This document shows positions 9,221 to 19,115 of a stretch of DNA of 64,000 bases, piece after piece. The notes below the pieces were generated by a model. The model made no database searches. It was not told the origin of the DNA and saw nothing but the letters and a program-made list of their open reading frames with translations. The stretch's first letter is position 1; every line of letters begins with the position of its first letter. The DNA comes from Neoarius graeffei (Eukaryota; Chordata; Actinopteri; Siluriformes; Ariidae). Both the position numbers and the translations under genes were made by a program. The stretch lies in contig NC_083587.1 of the NCBI RefSeq assembly GCF_027579695.1, positions 42,946,232 through 43,010,231 on the forward strand, in the 5' to 3' direction.

Positions 9221-10335
9221 TGATGCTTTGTTTTGTTTTTTTCGTTTCCATTTCCGGTTGAGAGTACGTCGTGTGCGTTCTGGCTACCGCTTCTCACCAG
9301 AGCTTTTTTTTATTTTGTTTTTATTTTCTTTCTTTTTCTATTTTCATTTTATTTATTTATTTATTTATTTTTCTGTGTTTGTGTAGTTTGATGTTTGTTT
9401 GAGTGTTTTGTCCGCCGGTTGTGGTGTAGCTCCAGACCCAGTTTTGGGCGTCGGTTCCCTCCAGGCCTTGGTTCGCTGAGGGCGATGCCTGTGCTCCCAG
9501 CTGTGGACTGCAGTGAGCTCATTGCTCATTTTACATCGTGGTTGTCCAGCACTCTGTGCTTTAATGCTTGGCCTGATGTTCTGAGCGATGTTGCTCGGTG
9601 GTGTCGCGGCGGCTGTGCAGGCGGGTTGAACATACCAGCGCTCTGCATGGCGGTGCTTCCGTGCTTGCTTTGTGGATCCATGGCGTGGTGTTCGAGTGAT
9701 GTTGCTGACGGCGTCACGGCGGCGGTGCTGGAGATGTGGGACTCGCTTTCGTGCGCCTTTTGGTGGGACTGTGACTGCTACACCACGGGAATTACATCCT
9801 GACCCCTACTTGGTGGACTTTTTTTACTTTTTATCTTTTTTATTTTTTATTATTTTATTTTTTATTTTTTTCCCTGGGCGGTACAGTGGTGTAGTGGTTA
9901 GCACTGTCGCCTCACAGCAAGAAGGTCCGGGTTCGAGCCCCGTGGCCGGCGAGGGCCTTTCTGTGTGGAGTTTGCATGTTCTCCCCGTGTCCGCGTGGGT
10001 TTCCTCCGGGTGCTCCGGTTTCCCCCACAGTCCAAAGACATGCAGGTTAGGTTAACTGGTGACTCTAAATTGACCGTAGGTGTGAATGTGAGTGTGAATG
10101 GTTGTCTGTGGCTATGTGTCAGCCCTGTGATGACCTGGCGACTTGTCCAGGGTGTACCCCGCCTTTCGCCCGTAGTCAGCTGGGATAGGCTCCAGCTTGC
10201 CTGCGACCCTGTAGAACAGGATAAAGTGGCTACAGATAATGAGATGAATGAGATGAGATTTTTTCCCTTGTCTATAATTGTAAAGCGTCCTTGGGTTTCT
10301 TGAAAGGCGCGATATAAATTTTTTTATTATTATTA
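9221..10335 (+). mobile_element. LINE-like retroelement debris carrying a SINE
   Basis: Positions 9380-9800 form a GC-rich block containing repeated gatgttgctcggtgg / gatgttgctgacgg segments inside T-rich sequence. After the SINE (9877-10259), positions 10269-10318 read ttgtaaagcgtccttgggtt then tcttgaaaggcgcgatataaat. This resembles the conserved 3' tail of fish L2/CR1-type LINEs. I infer an internally deleted LINE copy; no reverse transcriptase remains. Confidence 0.4.
9877..10259 (+). mobile_element. tRNA-derived SINE (family S), plus orientation
   Basis: A full-length copy. The head ggcggtacagtggtgtagtg carries a box-A-like tagtggttagc, followed by box B ggttcgagccc. Next come a conserved body (acagtccaaagacatgcagg) and a segment agctgggataggctccagct. 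It ends in an aatgagatgaatgag tail. The same element occurs about 17 times in this window in both orientations. Confidence 0.9.
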
Positions 10336-10801
<466 letters not shown>

Positions 10802-11092
10802 TAATTAAGGTGGTGTTTGTGGGTTGTTGGTTTTTTTTGAGTAGTTAGATTTATTTAGCTCCGTCTCATTTCCACTAACGTAGATGGAGTTGCTGGATCA
10901 CTAATAAGTACTAGATTTAGGTACTAAACATGGTTTACAAAAACATTGTGCACTACTTGCAGTACAATTGGCAACAGCATGGTGTACAAAATAATTGCAA
11001 ACTACTCGCCACGGTGCATTTTATCATTCAGCAGAATTAATAGCATTTAGCTTCATAACCTGGGCTGTGTTGTGTCTTCCTACATTGTATGC

Positions 11093-11746
11093 AGGCTTTC
11101 GTCTAAACGGGGGAACAGGGGCGCTGCGCCCTCTTACTCTCGGCGTGCGCCCCCTTACCGACTCCGTGAAAACATCCCAGCAACACTACGTGACAATGTG
11201 TCTGATCATCAAATACGTTATAATTGCTCCAAAAATATTCCAATCATAGTAGATACACCGCCAGACGGTGCAAAAACAATCCGAATTGGCGTTTTCCAGA
11301 CCGAGGCGCCATGTTGTTTAGTTGTTTACTTGTCGCGGCTGCTCTTGCGAGATTTGACATGGGTTACATACAAGGTCAGCTGACTTGTAGAGCGAGATTT
11401 CTCGAGACTGAATGACCTTTCACCCACCAGCGCGGGAGCTTTTGACAGAAGTAGTTCGCGAGTTGTTTTTGTTGACACTTGGGCATTTAAAGATGTCATC
11501 CCGCGGCACGAAGCGGAAGAAAGCCAAAGACTGTCCGGGGCAGAAGAAGATTACTTCTTTCTTTTTCAATGTTGACAGGCAATTTGTTACAATTTCCCTC
11601 TCAGATAGCCTCAGAATGTCCCATTGTAGCATTTTTCAAAGGCTTTGCACGGCGGGGGGGGGACAACCGGCACCAAATCCCCCCCCCCGCTTCGCTCCCT
11701 CGCCATGGTGAGCGCCCTCATACTAAATTTTTCTAGAAAAAACCCT
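11093..11746 (+). mobile_element. Probable hAT element remnant with N-terminal ORF
   Basis: The left end reads caggctttcgtc and the right end tagaaaaaaccctg. Both start with CAGG inward, as in hAT elements, and GTATG can be read on both flanks, although a full 8-bp duplication is not clear. A short + strand ORF starts at 11493: MSSRGTKRKKAKDCPGQKKI then TSFF. The KxITSFF pattern is common at the N-terminus of fish ZNF862/KIAA1586-type hAT transposases. Runs of G and C follow (11650-11690). It is strongly deleted. Confidence 0.45.
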
Positions 11747-11908
11747 GGTATGGGTTTATCTGAAGGCAATGAGAGGCAGGTAATTTACATTCAATGAGAA
11801 TCCAAGGATGAGTCTGCCACCCGTTATCAAGGTCTCCGAAGTATTTCACTCTCAGGTGAAAGAGCAAAACCTTTAACAAGATCTTGCTTTTTAGCTAGTG
11901 CGCTAATA

Positions 11909-12111
11909 CAGGGTTAGTCAAAATTATGTTCACACTTAAATGGTAGAAACCGTTTATTCACAAAACATAGATCATATGTGCAAGATGATTTTCCAGGACG
12001 GTCTCAACCTGTTCATGTTCAACACACAAAAACCAGCGAGCAACATTGGCGTACGTCTATCGACAGGAGAAAAATAATCCATTAGTGTTAACATAATTTT
12101 GACTAATTCTG
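11909..12111. mobile_element. Mariner-type MITE, 203 bp
   Basis: Flanked by TA on both sides. Inverted termini are cagggttagtcaaaattatg at the left and cataattttgactaattctg at the right, which match over about 28 bp. There is no coding capacity. It lies in the TXNDC5 intron. Confidence 0.75.
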
Positions 12112-12542
12112 TATTATCCAGCTGGCAGACCAACATCGGTTGTTTTGCTCTTTGTTGCAATTACACAGCAGTGCTATACCTGAGTACATCATAGCTTCAA
12201 GTTAATAGCGGCATGCTAGTCAGATAAAATTAGCACACTTACTAAAATCTAAGGTTATGTAGAAGGAGAAAGGATTTATTAAACAAACACGGGTGTAAGC
12301 AGTGAGGGGGAACAGATGGAAAACAAGGCCAAAACACCGGGAATGAAAGCAAAGAAAATCTCATCTCATTATCTGTAGCCGCTTTATCCTGTTCTACAGG
12401 GTTGCAGGCGAGCTGGAGCCTATCCCAGCTGACTACGGGCGAAAGGCGGGGTACACCCTGGACAAGTCGCCAGGTCATCACAGGGCTGACACATAGACAC
12501 AGACAACCATTCACACTCACATTCACACCTACGCTCAATTTA

Positions 12543-13223
12543 TGGCCCTTTTCCACTACCCTTTTTCAGCTCACTTCAGCTCACTTCAGCCCGACACGGC
12601 TCGCATTTCGACTACCAAAAACCAGCACGACTCAGCTCGTTTCAGCCCTGCTTAGCCCCTAAAACTCGCACCGTTTTGGAGTGGGGCTGAAGCGAGCCAA
12701 ACCGAGCCGAGTGAGGCTGGGGGCGTGAGCAGACACTCCCCTGTGCACTGATTGGTGAGGAGGAGTGTCCTCACATGCCCACACACGCCCCGCGAGCGCG
12801 CTGGGATCTGTAAACACCGCAAACCCGGAAGAAGGAGAATTACGAATTACGAGAATTTCTGAAGCCTTATGCGCCTCGCCTCATCTATACGCTCTTGCCA
12901 GTATCTGTTCGTGTTGTCGGTGACAACAAGCCACAGCACCAAGACCAGCAACACTAACGACTCCATGTCCTCCATGTTTGTTTACTATTCGGGTCGTGAG
13001 ACTACCGCTTAAAAGATCACTGATGTCACTGTTTGCGCCACCTAACGACATCACGTGACGTCCACCCACTTTCGCTAACTCCACCCAATGTGTCCACCCA
13101 CTTCCAGCCAGCACGGTTCAGCGCGGTTGTAGTCGAAATGCAACTCCAACAGCCCCACTCAGCTCGACTCAGCACGGCACGGCTCAGCCCGACTCAGCCG
13201 CGTTTGTAGTGGAAAAGCGGCAA
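12543..13223. mobile_element. TA-flanked non-autonomous DNA element (family X), copy 1
   Basis: Inserted at a TA in the SINE above. Ends are tggcccttttccactac and gtagtggaaaagcggcaa, inverted with two or three mismatches. The interior has Ser/Arg-neutral repeats of cagctcacttcagc, a gattggtgaggaggagtgtc segment and a conserved 42-codon minus-strand ORF (12843-12971). A second, longer copy at 46248-47504 also interrupts a SINE of the same family. The superfamily is not certain: PIF/Harbinger or another TA/TWA-duplicating group. Confidence 0.75.
12843..12971 (-). CDS. Conserved 42-aa micro-ORF in family X element
   Basis: On the minus strand the ORF reads MEDMESLVLLVLVLWLVVTD, then NTNRYWQERIDEARRIRLQK, then FS. 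It has a hydrophobic Leu/Val helix of about 16 residues followed by an amphipathic, Arg-rich segment. The same ORF occurs in the other family X copy (47061-47189) with only two residue differences (VD for TN). It could be the first coding exon of a lost autonomous parent transposase. Translation is unproven. Confidence 0.35.
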
Positions 13224-13639
13224 TAGAGTCACCAGTTGACCTAACCTGCATGTCTTTGGACTGTGGGGGAAACCGGAGCACCCGGAGGAAACCCACGCGG
13301 ACACGGGGAGAACATGCAAACTCCGCACAGAAAGGCCCTCGCCGGCCACGGGGTTCGAACCCAGGACCTTCTTGCTGTGAGGCGACAGCGCTAACCACTA
13401 CACCACCGTGCCGCCCAGCAAAGAAAATGTCAATAGCATTTTCAAATCAAAATCAATAGCATAATGAGTGCTATTAGTTCAAATATTTTTTTTTTCTATA
13501 GTCTTTATGTTGATCTCTGCATTTGCTATAGGGGAAAAACATGAATACTATTGAAAGACAGTTGCAGCTATGCATAAATGTCAGTGTGTTTGGTCAGTCA
13601 AAAATGGATTTAAATTTTCCAGAACAAAAATTGTCTCTA

Positions 13640-13888
13640 TACATTTTTGTCTCCTGCAGTCCCTGAGCTTGTCATGGATGGATAAGTTATCAAAGTGGTA
13701 AAGGAGACTAAACTCCTTGGACTTATTTTTGATAACTGGTTGTCTTTTATTCCACGCATGAAATCCTTAAGAAGTAGATGCCTCAAAGCTCTGGATATAA
13801 TAAAAGTCTTAGCAAAAGCCAACTGGGGTGCAGAGTGCAGTGTCATCCTGCACCTTTACAGAGTACTGGTTAGATCTCAACCAGTACT
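13640..13888 (+). pseudogene. LINE reverse transcriptase C-terminal fragment
   Basis: The + frame encodes VVKETKLLGLIFDNWLSFIP, then MKSLRSRCLKALDIIKVLAK and ANWGAECSVILHLYRVLVRS. The pattern KFLGLxFDxxLSFxxHI...KxLNxLKVL...WGADRxxLLxLYxxLVRS is typical of the RT C-terminal region of jockey/CR1-type LINEs. It has a stop upstream and is cut at the right by SINE insertion (13889). It is a dead fragment in the TXNDC5 intron. Confidence 0.6.
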
Positions 13889-14154
13889 CAGTGGTGTAGT
13901 GGTTAGCACTGTCACCTCACAGCAGGAAGGTTCTGCGTTCGAGCCCAGTGGCTGACGGAGTCCTTACTGTGTGGAGTTTGCATGTTCTCCCTGTGTCTGC
14001 GTTGGTTTCCTCTGGGTGCTCTGGTTTCCCCCACAGTCCAAAGATATGCAGGTTAGGCTAATTGGTGGCTCTAAATTGACTAGGTGTGAACATGAGTGTG
14101 AATGGTTGTGTGTCTCTGTGTCAGCCCTGCAATGACCTGGCGACTTGTCCAGGG
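13889..14154 (+). mobile_element. SINE family S, left part (interrupted by hAT)
   Basis: Diverged SINE starting at cagtggtgtagtggttagca and ending ...cttGTCCAGGG at 14154. It continues at 18655 after a 4.5-kb hAT insertion that duplicated GTCCAGGG. The right part is 18655-18755. Confidence 0.85.
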
Positions 14155-14398
14155 CAGGGCTCTACACTAACTTTTTTTTTTCAGGAGCACACGTGCTCCT
14201 AAGTTGAAAATTTTAGGAGCACAGGGGAAAAAATGGGGGCACAAGTAGGTTTTCATTTTAAAGGTTTATTGCAGCGCAAACCTTAGACACACCAACACAT
14301 AAAACGCAAAATTCAATTGAGAATGAATGAATGAACGAATGAATGAACAAATGAATAACGAACAACTGAATGAATGAACAAACAGTAGCTAAACAGAG

Positions 14399-14950
14399 AG
14401 CAGAGCTCAGCAGGGCTAACAACATCATCAAGGACAGCTCCCACCCTGGCTCTGAGTTCTTTGACTTGCTGCCCTCAGGCAGGCGTTACAGGTGCATCAA
14501 AGCAAGGACCATCTCATCTCATCTCATTATCTCTAGCCGCTTTATCCTTCTACAGGGTCGCAGGCAAGCTGGAGCCTATCCCAGCTGACTACGGGCGAAA
14601 GGCGGGGTACACCCTGGACAAGTCGCCAGGTCATCACAGGGCTGACACATAGACACAGACAACCATTCACACTCACATTCACACCTACGCTCAATTTAGA
14701 GTCACCAGTTAACCTAACCTGCATGTCTTTGGACTGTGGGGGAAACCGGAGCACCCGGAGGAAACCCACGCGGACACGGGGAGAACATGCAAACTCCACA
14801 CAGAAAGGCCCTCGCCGGCCACGGGGATCGAACCCAGGACCTTCTTGCTGTGAGGCGACAGCGCTAACCACTACACCACCGTGCCGCCCAGCAAGGACCA
14901 ACAGACTCAAAAACAGTTTTTCCCACAGGCCATAACCACCTGAGGGAAGG
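14399..14950 (+). pseudogene. LINE (Rex-like) C-terminal fragment, split by a SINE
   Basis: Before the SINE the frame reads RANNIIKDSSHPGSEFFDLL then PSGRRYRCIKART. After it (14900 on) it continues NRLKNSFSHRPITT. The pattern LLPSGRRYRxIxxRTxRLxxSFxPxAI is the familiar C-terminal end of a group of fish Rex-type LINE reverse transcriptases. It is interrupted by the SINE 14511-14889, with duplication agcaaggacc, and by another LINE at 14942. The sequence continuing to about 16600 probably includes its 3' UTR. Confidence 0.6.
14511..14889 (-). mobile_element. SINE family S, minus orientation
   Basis: Full length, from the catctcatctc tail to the gtgccgccc head. The 10-bp target duplication agcaaggacc lies at 14501-14510 and 14890-14899. 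It is inserted in the Rex-like LINE fragment, which reads in frame once the SINE and one duplication are removed. Confidence 0.92.
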
Positions 14951-15532
14951 ATGGAGCGTGAGATCGACAGGCGGATCGGTGCAGCCTCCGCAATGATGCG
15001 GTCGCTTTACCGGTCCGTCGTGGTGAAGAAGGAGCTGAGCCAAAAGGCGAAGCTCTCAATTTACCGGTCGATCTACGTTCCGACTCTCACCTATGGTCAT
15101 GAGCTTTGGGTAATGACAGAAAGAACAAGATCGCGGATACAAGCCGCTGAAATGAGTTTCCTTCGCAGGGTGGCTGGGTGCTCCCTTAGAGATAGGGTGA
15201 GAAGCACAGTCACTCGGGAGGAGCTCGGAGTAGAGCCGCTGCTCCTCCACATCGAGAGGAACCAGCTTAGGTGGCTCGGGCATCTTTTTCGGATGCCTCC
15301 TGGACGCCTCCCTGGGGAGGTGTTCCAGGCATGTCCCCCCGGGAGGAGGCCCCGGGGAAGACCCAGGACACGCTGGAGGGACTATGTCTCTCGGCTGGCC
15401 TGGGAACGCCTCGGTGTTCTTCCCGAGGAGCTGGCCGAGGTGTCTAGGGAAAGGGAAGTTTGAGCTTCCATGCTTAGACTGCTGCCTCCGCGACCCGGTC
15501 CCGGATAAGCGGAAGAAGACGAGACGAGACGA
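14942..15532 (+). mobile_element. 5'-truncated LINE with 14-bp target duplication
   Basis: Flanked by ggccataaccacct at 14928-14941 and 15533-15546. It contains the ORF 14951-15463, the C-terminal part of a non-LTR polyprotein: SIYVPTLTYGHELWVMTERT, IQAAEMSFLRRVAGCSLRDR, LRWLGHLFRMPPGRLPGEVF and RGRPRTRWRDYVSRLAWERL. It ends in a gacgagacgagacgag tail. This is the classic 3' end of an abundant fish LINE (RTE/Nimb-like; exact clade not determined), inserted by target-primed reverse transcription. Confidence 0.85.
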
Positions 15533-15552
15533 GGCCATAACCACCTTGAACA

Positions 15553-15890
15553 ATTAGCCTTTTTCACATTACGTCACTTGCAGGGGAACTCGTATCCATT
15601 TTCAGCCTTTTGACTGGAAGAAGAGGTATACGGCGGCAACATATGTTCACAAAACTGTGTCATTCACAGATAAGATTGATAATAATATTGCACATTGTTG
15701 TTTATCATTACTTATTGTTAGCGACCATTCCAGTCACCTATCTGCCTTGTTTTGGAAAGGAAGTTTACTGACTTTCTATGGTTGCTACTTGTTAGCCAGC
15801 AGATTAGCATGCCGCCTCTTCTTCCATTCAAAAGGCTGAAAACGGATGTGAGGTTCTTCTGCAAGTGACATAATGTGAAAAAGGCTAATT
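15553..15890. mobile_element. MITE with long inverted repeats
   Basis: The left arm attagcctttttcacattac followed by gtcacttgcagg is matched inverted by gcaagtgacataatgtgaaa followed by aaggctaatt at the right. Inner blocks (cagccttttgactggaag versus cattcaaaaggctg) are also inverted. Removing it restores gaacaattacatgcactg in the host LINE 3' UTR, so it inserted into that LINE with a short AT-rich duplication (about 3-5 bp). Confidence 0.75.
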
Positions 15891-16183
15891 ACATGCACTG
15901 ACTGCCACTTCTGGCAGGTGCAACAATGCACCAACAAGGACCTAAAAGGACAATATTCTCACACTTACCTGATACAGTGCAATACTTATTACAGTGCAAC
16001 CTCACAGAGCAACTTTTTAGTTTTTCTAGCTTTTGTATATTTTATATTTATATTTCTACACTTTTACATCCATACCCAATACAATGCAATACCAAATACA
16101 GTGCAGTATCCTGAGTTTTGTAGCTGAACTGAGTTTCTATAACTAATGTGCAATTAACATCTGCAACTCAACACGCCCAGTTG

Positions 16184-16191
16184 TGTGTGTA

Positions 16192-16234
<43 letters not shown>

Positions 16235-16258
16235 GTGTGTATATATATATATATATAT
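16184..16258. repeat. (TG)n(TA)n microsatellite
   Basis: A TG run (16195-16226, with TATG interruptions) followed by a TA run at 16238-16257. It lies in what appears to be LINE 3'-UTR sequence inside the hAT element. Confidence 0.9.
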
Positions 16259-16614
16259 TCTTTTTCTGCTGTGTTGTGACATGCACCATTTGTATATACT
16301 GTATATTATTTGTTTTTCTGCTGTGTTGTATGTTCCCATCTAAATGTTTGCACTGGGGTGTGTGCTTTCCATCTCATTATATAATTTTCCCGCACCTTCT
16401 CCCGTTGTTCTAGCGTTCTTCACTACACTTTCTTCCTCGTCCGTTCTTTTATTCTTGTTTCCACCATCATTGCTTTTAAAAAACGCCGTTATTCTCTGCA
16501 TAGCGAATATATTTCTCAGCTCGGTCCGAACCAGCTCTCAGTTGAATGATCTGATGAATCCCTAAAAAGCACTTTTCCCACCTAATGCCACACCCACAAC
16601 ATACAACCGTCAGG

Positions 16615-18024
16615 GATGAGAATTTTCCGCCGATTGGCGGATTTCCGACTTTTTCAGACCAAAATGATCGTTTTTGAGATCGATGTAAATCCGTTGAGAA
16701 TTTTTTTTTATGGGGGTATGATTAACGATCTGTGGTCACCTTATAACGCAGACATCCCAAGTCTCCCGGAAGTTCCGGGAGTCTCCTGCATATTGATAGG
16801 AGCGAGCAAGAGCGTGCGCGCGTAACATTAAGGTCTGCATCACGCATCTTAGAATGTGCGCACGCGAGGGGGTGCGTGAGGGTGACTGTGTGCAGTGTTG
16901 CCAGATACTGCTGATGTTTTCCAGCCCAAAATATGTTCAAAACCCGCCAAAATGCACTTAAAACCACCCAATCTGGCAACACTGCCTGTGTGCCTGTTCA
17001 TGTAGTGCATGCCAGACAAAGAGCATCTTGATTGGGTTACTCAGCAAAATAAGCCAATCAGCTTTCAGTGTGGGCGGGCTTTTATCTCTTTTCTCGAGGA
17101 CCGGAGTTTTTAGTTGTCAGTGCAGCCTACAGGATTGGCATGGCAGAGAGGGAGCGCGCGCCCCAAAAAATATATATCAATTACATGTCATATATATATG
17201 TGTGTATCTTTTATAAATGGGGTTAGCTTATCTAATGTAGCATGTTGGGGAGAATCATAGTATCATATCTATATTTCTGATGAAATTTTAAGTATGATAG
17301 CATGTATAACTCTCCTACTTATTGCTCATTTCATAGGGGGACGGAATTGCTGGGATGTGCCGTGCGGGAGCGTCTGCCCAAACTTTTTAGGCCGAGATGA
17401 ACTTAGTTTTTGATTTTAAAAAATTTCCAATATGTAATGCCCATTGTACATGCCTGTTCTTTAATTCAAAATCACCATCTTGATCTTCAAATTGACCATA
17501 TGGTATCTGTATTACATTACACAACATCCTGTCCAGATAAAACCTAGTTAGTACACACAACAGTTGAAAGGGAAGTGGTGAGTGATGTTGAATGTTGCCT
17601 GCTTAATATGCAAGACCTCCTGCTACCATGATAACATCAGAAGAAAGCTTAAGAGAATTATATGATAGAACTTTTTTCTGGTTTGCACTTCATTTTAAAG
17701 GATTATAGTATTCAAAGACATGAATAGCAAAAATGCAGAAATATAATACTGTAGAGCTCGTTTATATTAAAAGGTGCATTGACTTTTTGAAATCATCAAA
17801 TGTGAATTGATTAAAAACAAGTCTCTTGTACCATATTAATCATTTTCACCTGAGAGTCCACCAAGAAGGGGAATTTATTTCTAAATAAATTGCAAATTTT
17901 TGCTGATAAAATTAATGGTTTTGGGGTTAAAAAAAAAATAGCCAAAAATCATTAGCCCCATGGCCCCCCCGGGCCCCGCCCTGGTTTTTTCAGACTTTTA
18001 AAATATTTTTCATTCTCATCCCTG
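16615..18024. mobile_element. Second hAT-like element nested in the 4.5-kb hAT
   Basis: The left end reads cagggatgagaattttcc and the right end tttcattctcatccctg, inverted over 11-12 bp. The flanks are ACAACCGT at the left and AACCGT at the right, consistent with an 8-bp duplication that lost two bases on one side. The interior holds a small GTTGCCAGAT element and no recognisable transposase. Confidence 0.6.
16893..16985. repeat. Small GTTGCCAGAT inverted-repeat element
   Basis: About 93 bp, starting gtgttgccagatactgctga and ending caatctggcaacact. A related copy with the same internal words (ttccagcccaaaa, aaaccgcc) lies at 52712-52815. No coding capacity. Confidence 0.6.
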
Positions 18025-18654
18025 AACCGTGGGAAAGCGGGGCAATCACAGAAAGATGGGTAGAAAACGGGAAATGTTACGGGGGATATTTATTGTGATA
18101 GTAGGCTATTGTAGCGTCAGCACAAAAGCACCAGACTCAACTTTAACTGAAAGTGTTATTCAGTAGCCTAAACTTATTCAAGCTACAGACCGAGAAGAAT
18201 AAAAATGCTGAAATCTCATGTCCCGGTAAAACGCACTAGCATGGCAGAACGGCAAAAAAAATTTAACTTTTTCACTCTTCCCCCCCGGCTACCGTGGGAA
18301 CCACCGCAGTGCAAGACAGAGGCAATGCACGCAACTACAAACAGGGAGCAAAGGTGCAGGCAGAACACGCACGCACGTACACAACACTGAGCACACACAC
18401 TTACAACAATACAGGCCGTTACTCGTTACACTATATTAGGTAGGCTATCCAGCGCTGGATTTACATACTTTGCAGTTTAACGTTTGATGCATTTTAGAAT
18501 GTTAAACTCGTCGCATCTGTGCTCAGTGCTTTCCTAAATTGTCGGCCGCAAGAAGCCCTCTCATGAATGCGCGTTTTTTTTTTTTTTAACGTCGTTCGCA
18601 TGCCGAAAAATTTGCTTGCAAATGCGAGTGAAATGTGCGCACTGTAGAGCCCTG

Positions 18655-18755
18655 GTCCAGGGTGTACCCCGCCTCTCGCCCATAGTCAGCTGGGATAGGC
18701 TCCAGCTTGCCCACGACTCTGCAGAGGATAAGCGGTTACAGAGAATGGATGGATG
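18655..18755 (+). mobile_element. SINE family S, right part (after hAT)
   Basis: Continues the SINE started at 13889: gtccagggtgtaccccgcct to the ggatggatgg tail. The join with 14154 is exact once the hAT and one copy of GTCCAGGG are removed. Confidence 0.85.
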
Positions 18756-18992
18756 GAATACTTTGGATGATGTTTTTAAGAAGGTGCTACTACAAAAGGT
18801 TCTAGAATTTGTCCCATGCATTTTTGAAGCATCTCATTTTAGTTTTTTATTTGTTTTAATGATTTATTTATAAAGTAATTATAATACTTTTTTAGAAATG
18901 CTCGTGCAGTGATTTAGCCGTAGGTGTTGACATGGCATTTAAAAAAAAAACACTCGCTCACTCACCCTTTCACTGATGTTTCATCACTGCAG

Positions 18993-19115
18993 GTGAACGG
19001 ATACCCGACACTGCTGATATTCCGAGGAGGGCAGTTGGTTGAAGAGTATAACAGTGTACGTGACTTGGAGAGCTTGCACAGCTTTGTCATGAAGCAAGCC
19101 AGAGATGAGCTGTAG
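18993..19115 (+). CDS. txndc5: TXNDC5 terminal exon, ER-retrieval RDEL
   Basis: The acceptor CACTGCAG is followed by [20 protein letters not shown], then [20 protein letters not shown] and TAG. GYPT carries the cis-proline that faces the CGHC active site in thioredoxin folds. The C-terminal RDEL is a KDEL-type retrieval signal keeping the protein in the ER. The frame is in phase with the preceding exon across an 8.2-kb intron largely made of transposons. The product is a protein disulfide isomerase family member assisting oxidative folding of secretory proteins. Confidence 0.95.
   Translation: MNGYPTLLIFRGGQLVEEYNSVRDLESLHSFVMKQARDEL

Larger units (their letters stand above)
12360..13416 (-). 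mobile_element. SINE family S, minus orientation, split by a TA-flanked element
   Basis: A 12-bp target duplication agcaaagaaaat occurs at 12348-12359 and 13417-13428. The two SINE halves are 12360-12542 and 13224-13416. They rejoin cleanly at ...caattTAgagtc when the 681-bp element at 12543-13223 is removed, leaving a TA at each junction. The tail is on the left and the tRNA-like head on the right. Confidence 0.9.
14155..18654. mobile_element. hAT transposon, 4.5 kb, with clean 8-bp target duplication
   Basis: The ends CAGGGCTCTACAC (14155) and TGTAGAGCCCTG (ending 18654) are inverted. They are flanked by perfect GTCCAGGG duplications at 14147-14154 and 18655-18662. CAGGG...CCCTG termini and 8-bp duplications are diagnostic of hAT. 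Next to the left end is aggagcacacgtgctcctaa. The interior is filled with LINE fragments, a SINE, two MITE-like elements and a second hAT, and no transposase is recognisable. Confidence 0.88.

Noticed and set aside
9395-9802. Plus-strand 135-codon ORF in GC-rich sequence
   Set aside because: It overlaps LINE-like debris, contains no recognisable domain, and the GC richness alone explains the open frame.
9900-9960. Possible tRNA genes at SINE heads
   Set aside because: Box A and B-like motifs are present, but the sequence continues into the SINE body and does not fold as a complete cloverleaf with an acceptor stem; they are SINE promoters.
12402-12662. Repeated ORFs of the type MSLDCGGNRSTRRKPTRTRG and GFLRVLRFPPQSKDMQVRLT at many positions
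   Set aside because: These are translations of the SINE body in both strands, found wherever the SINE occurs; they are not genes.
16154-16413. Overlapping ORFs of Cys/Val or Thr/His repeats
   Set aside because: Translations of the (TG)n(TA)n microsatellite.
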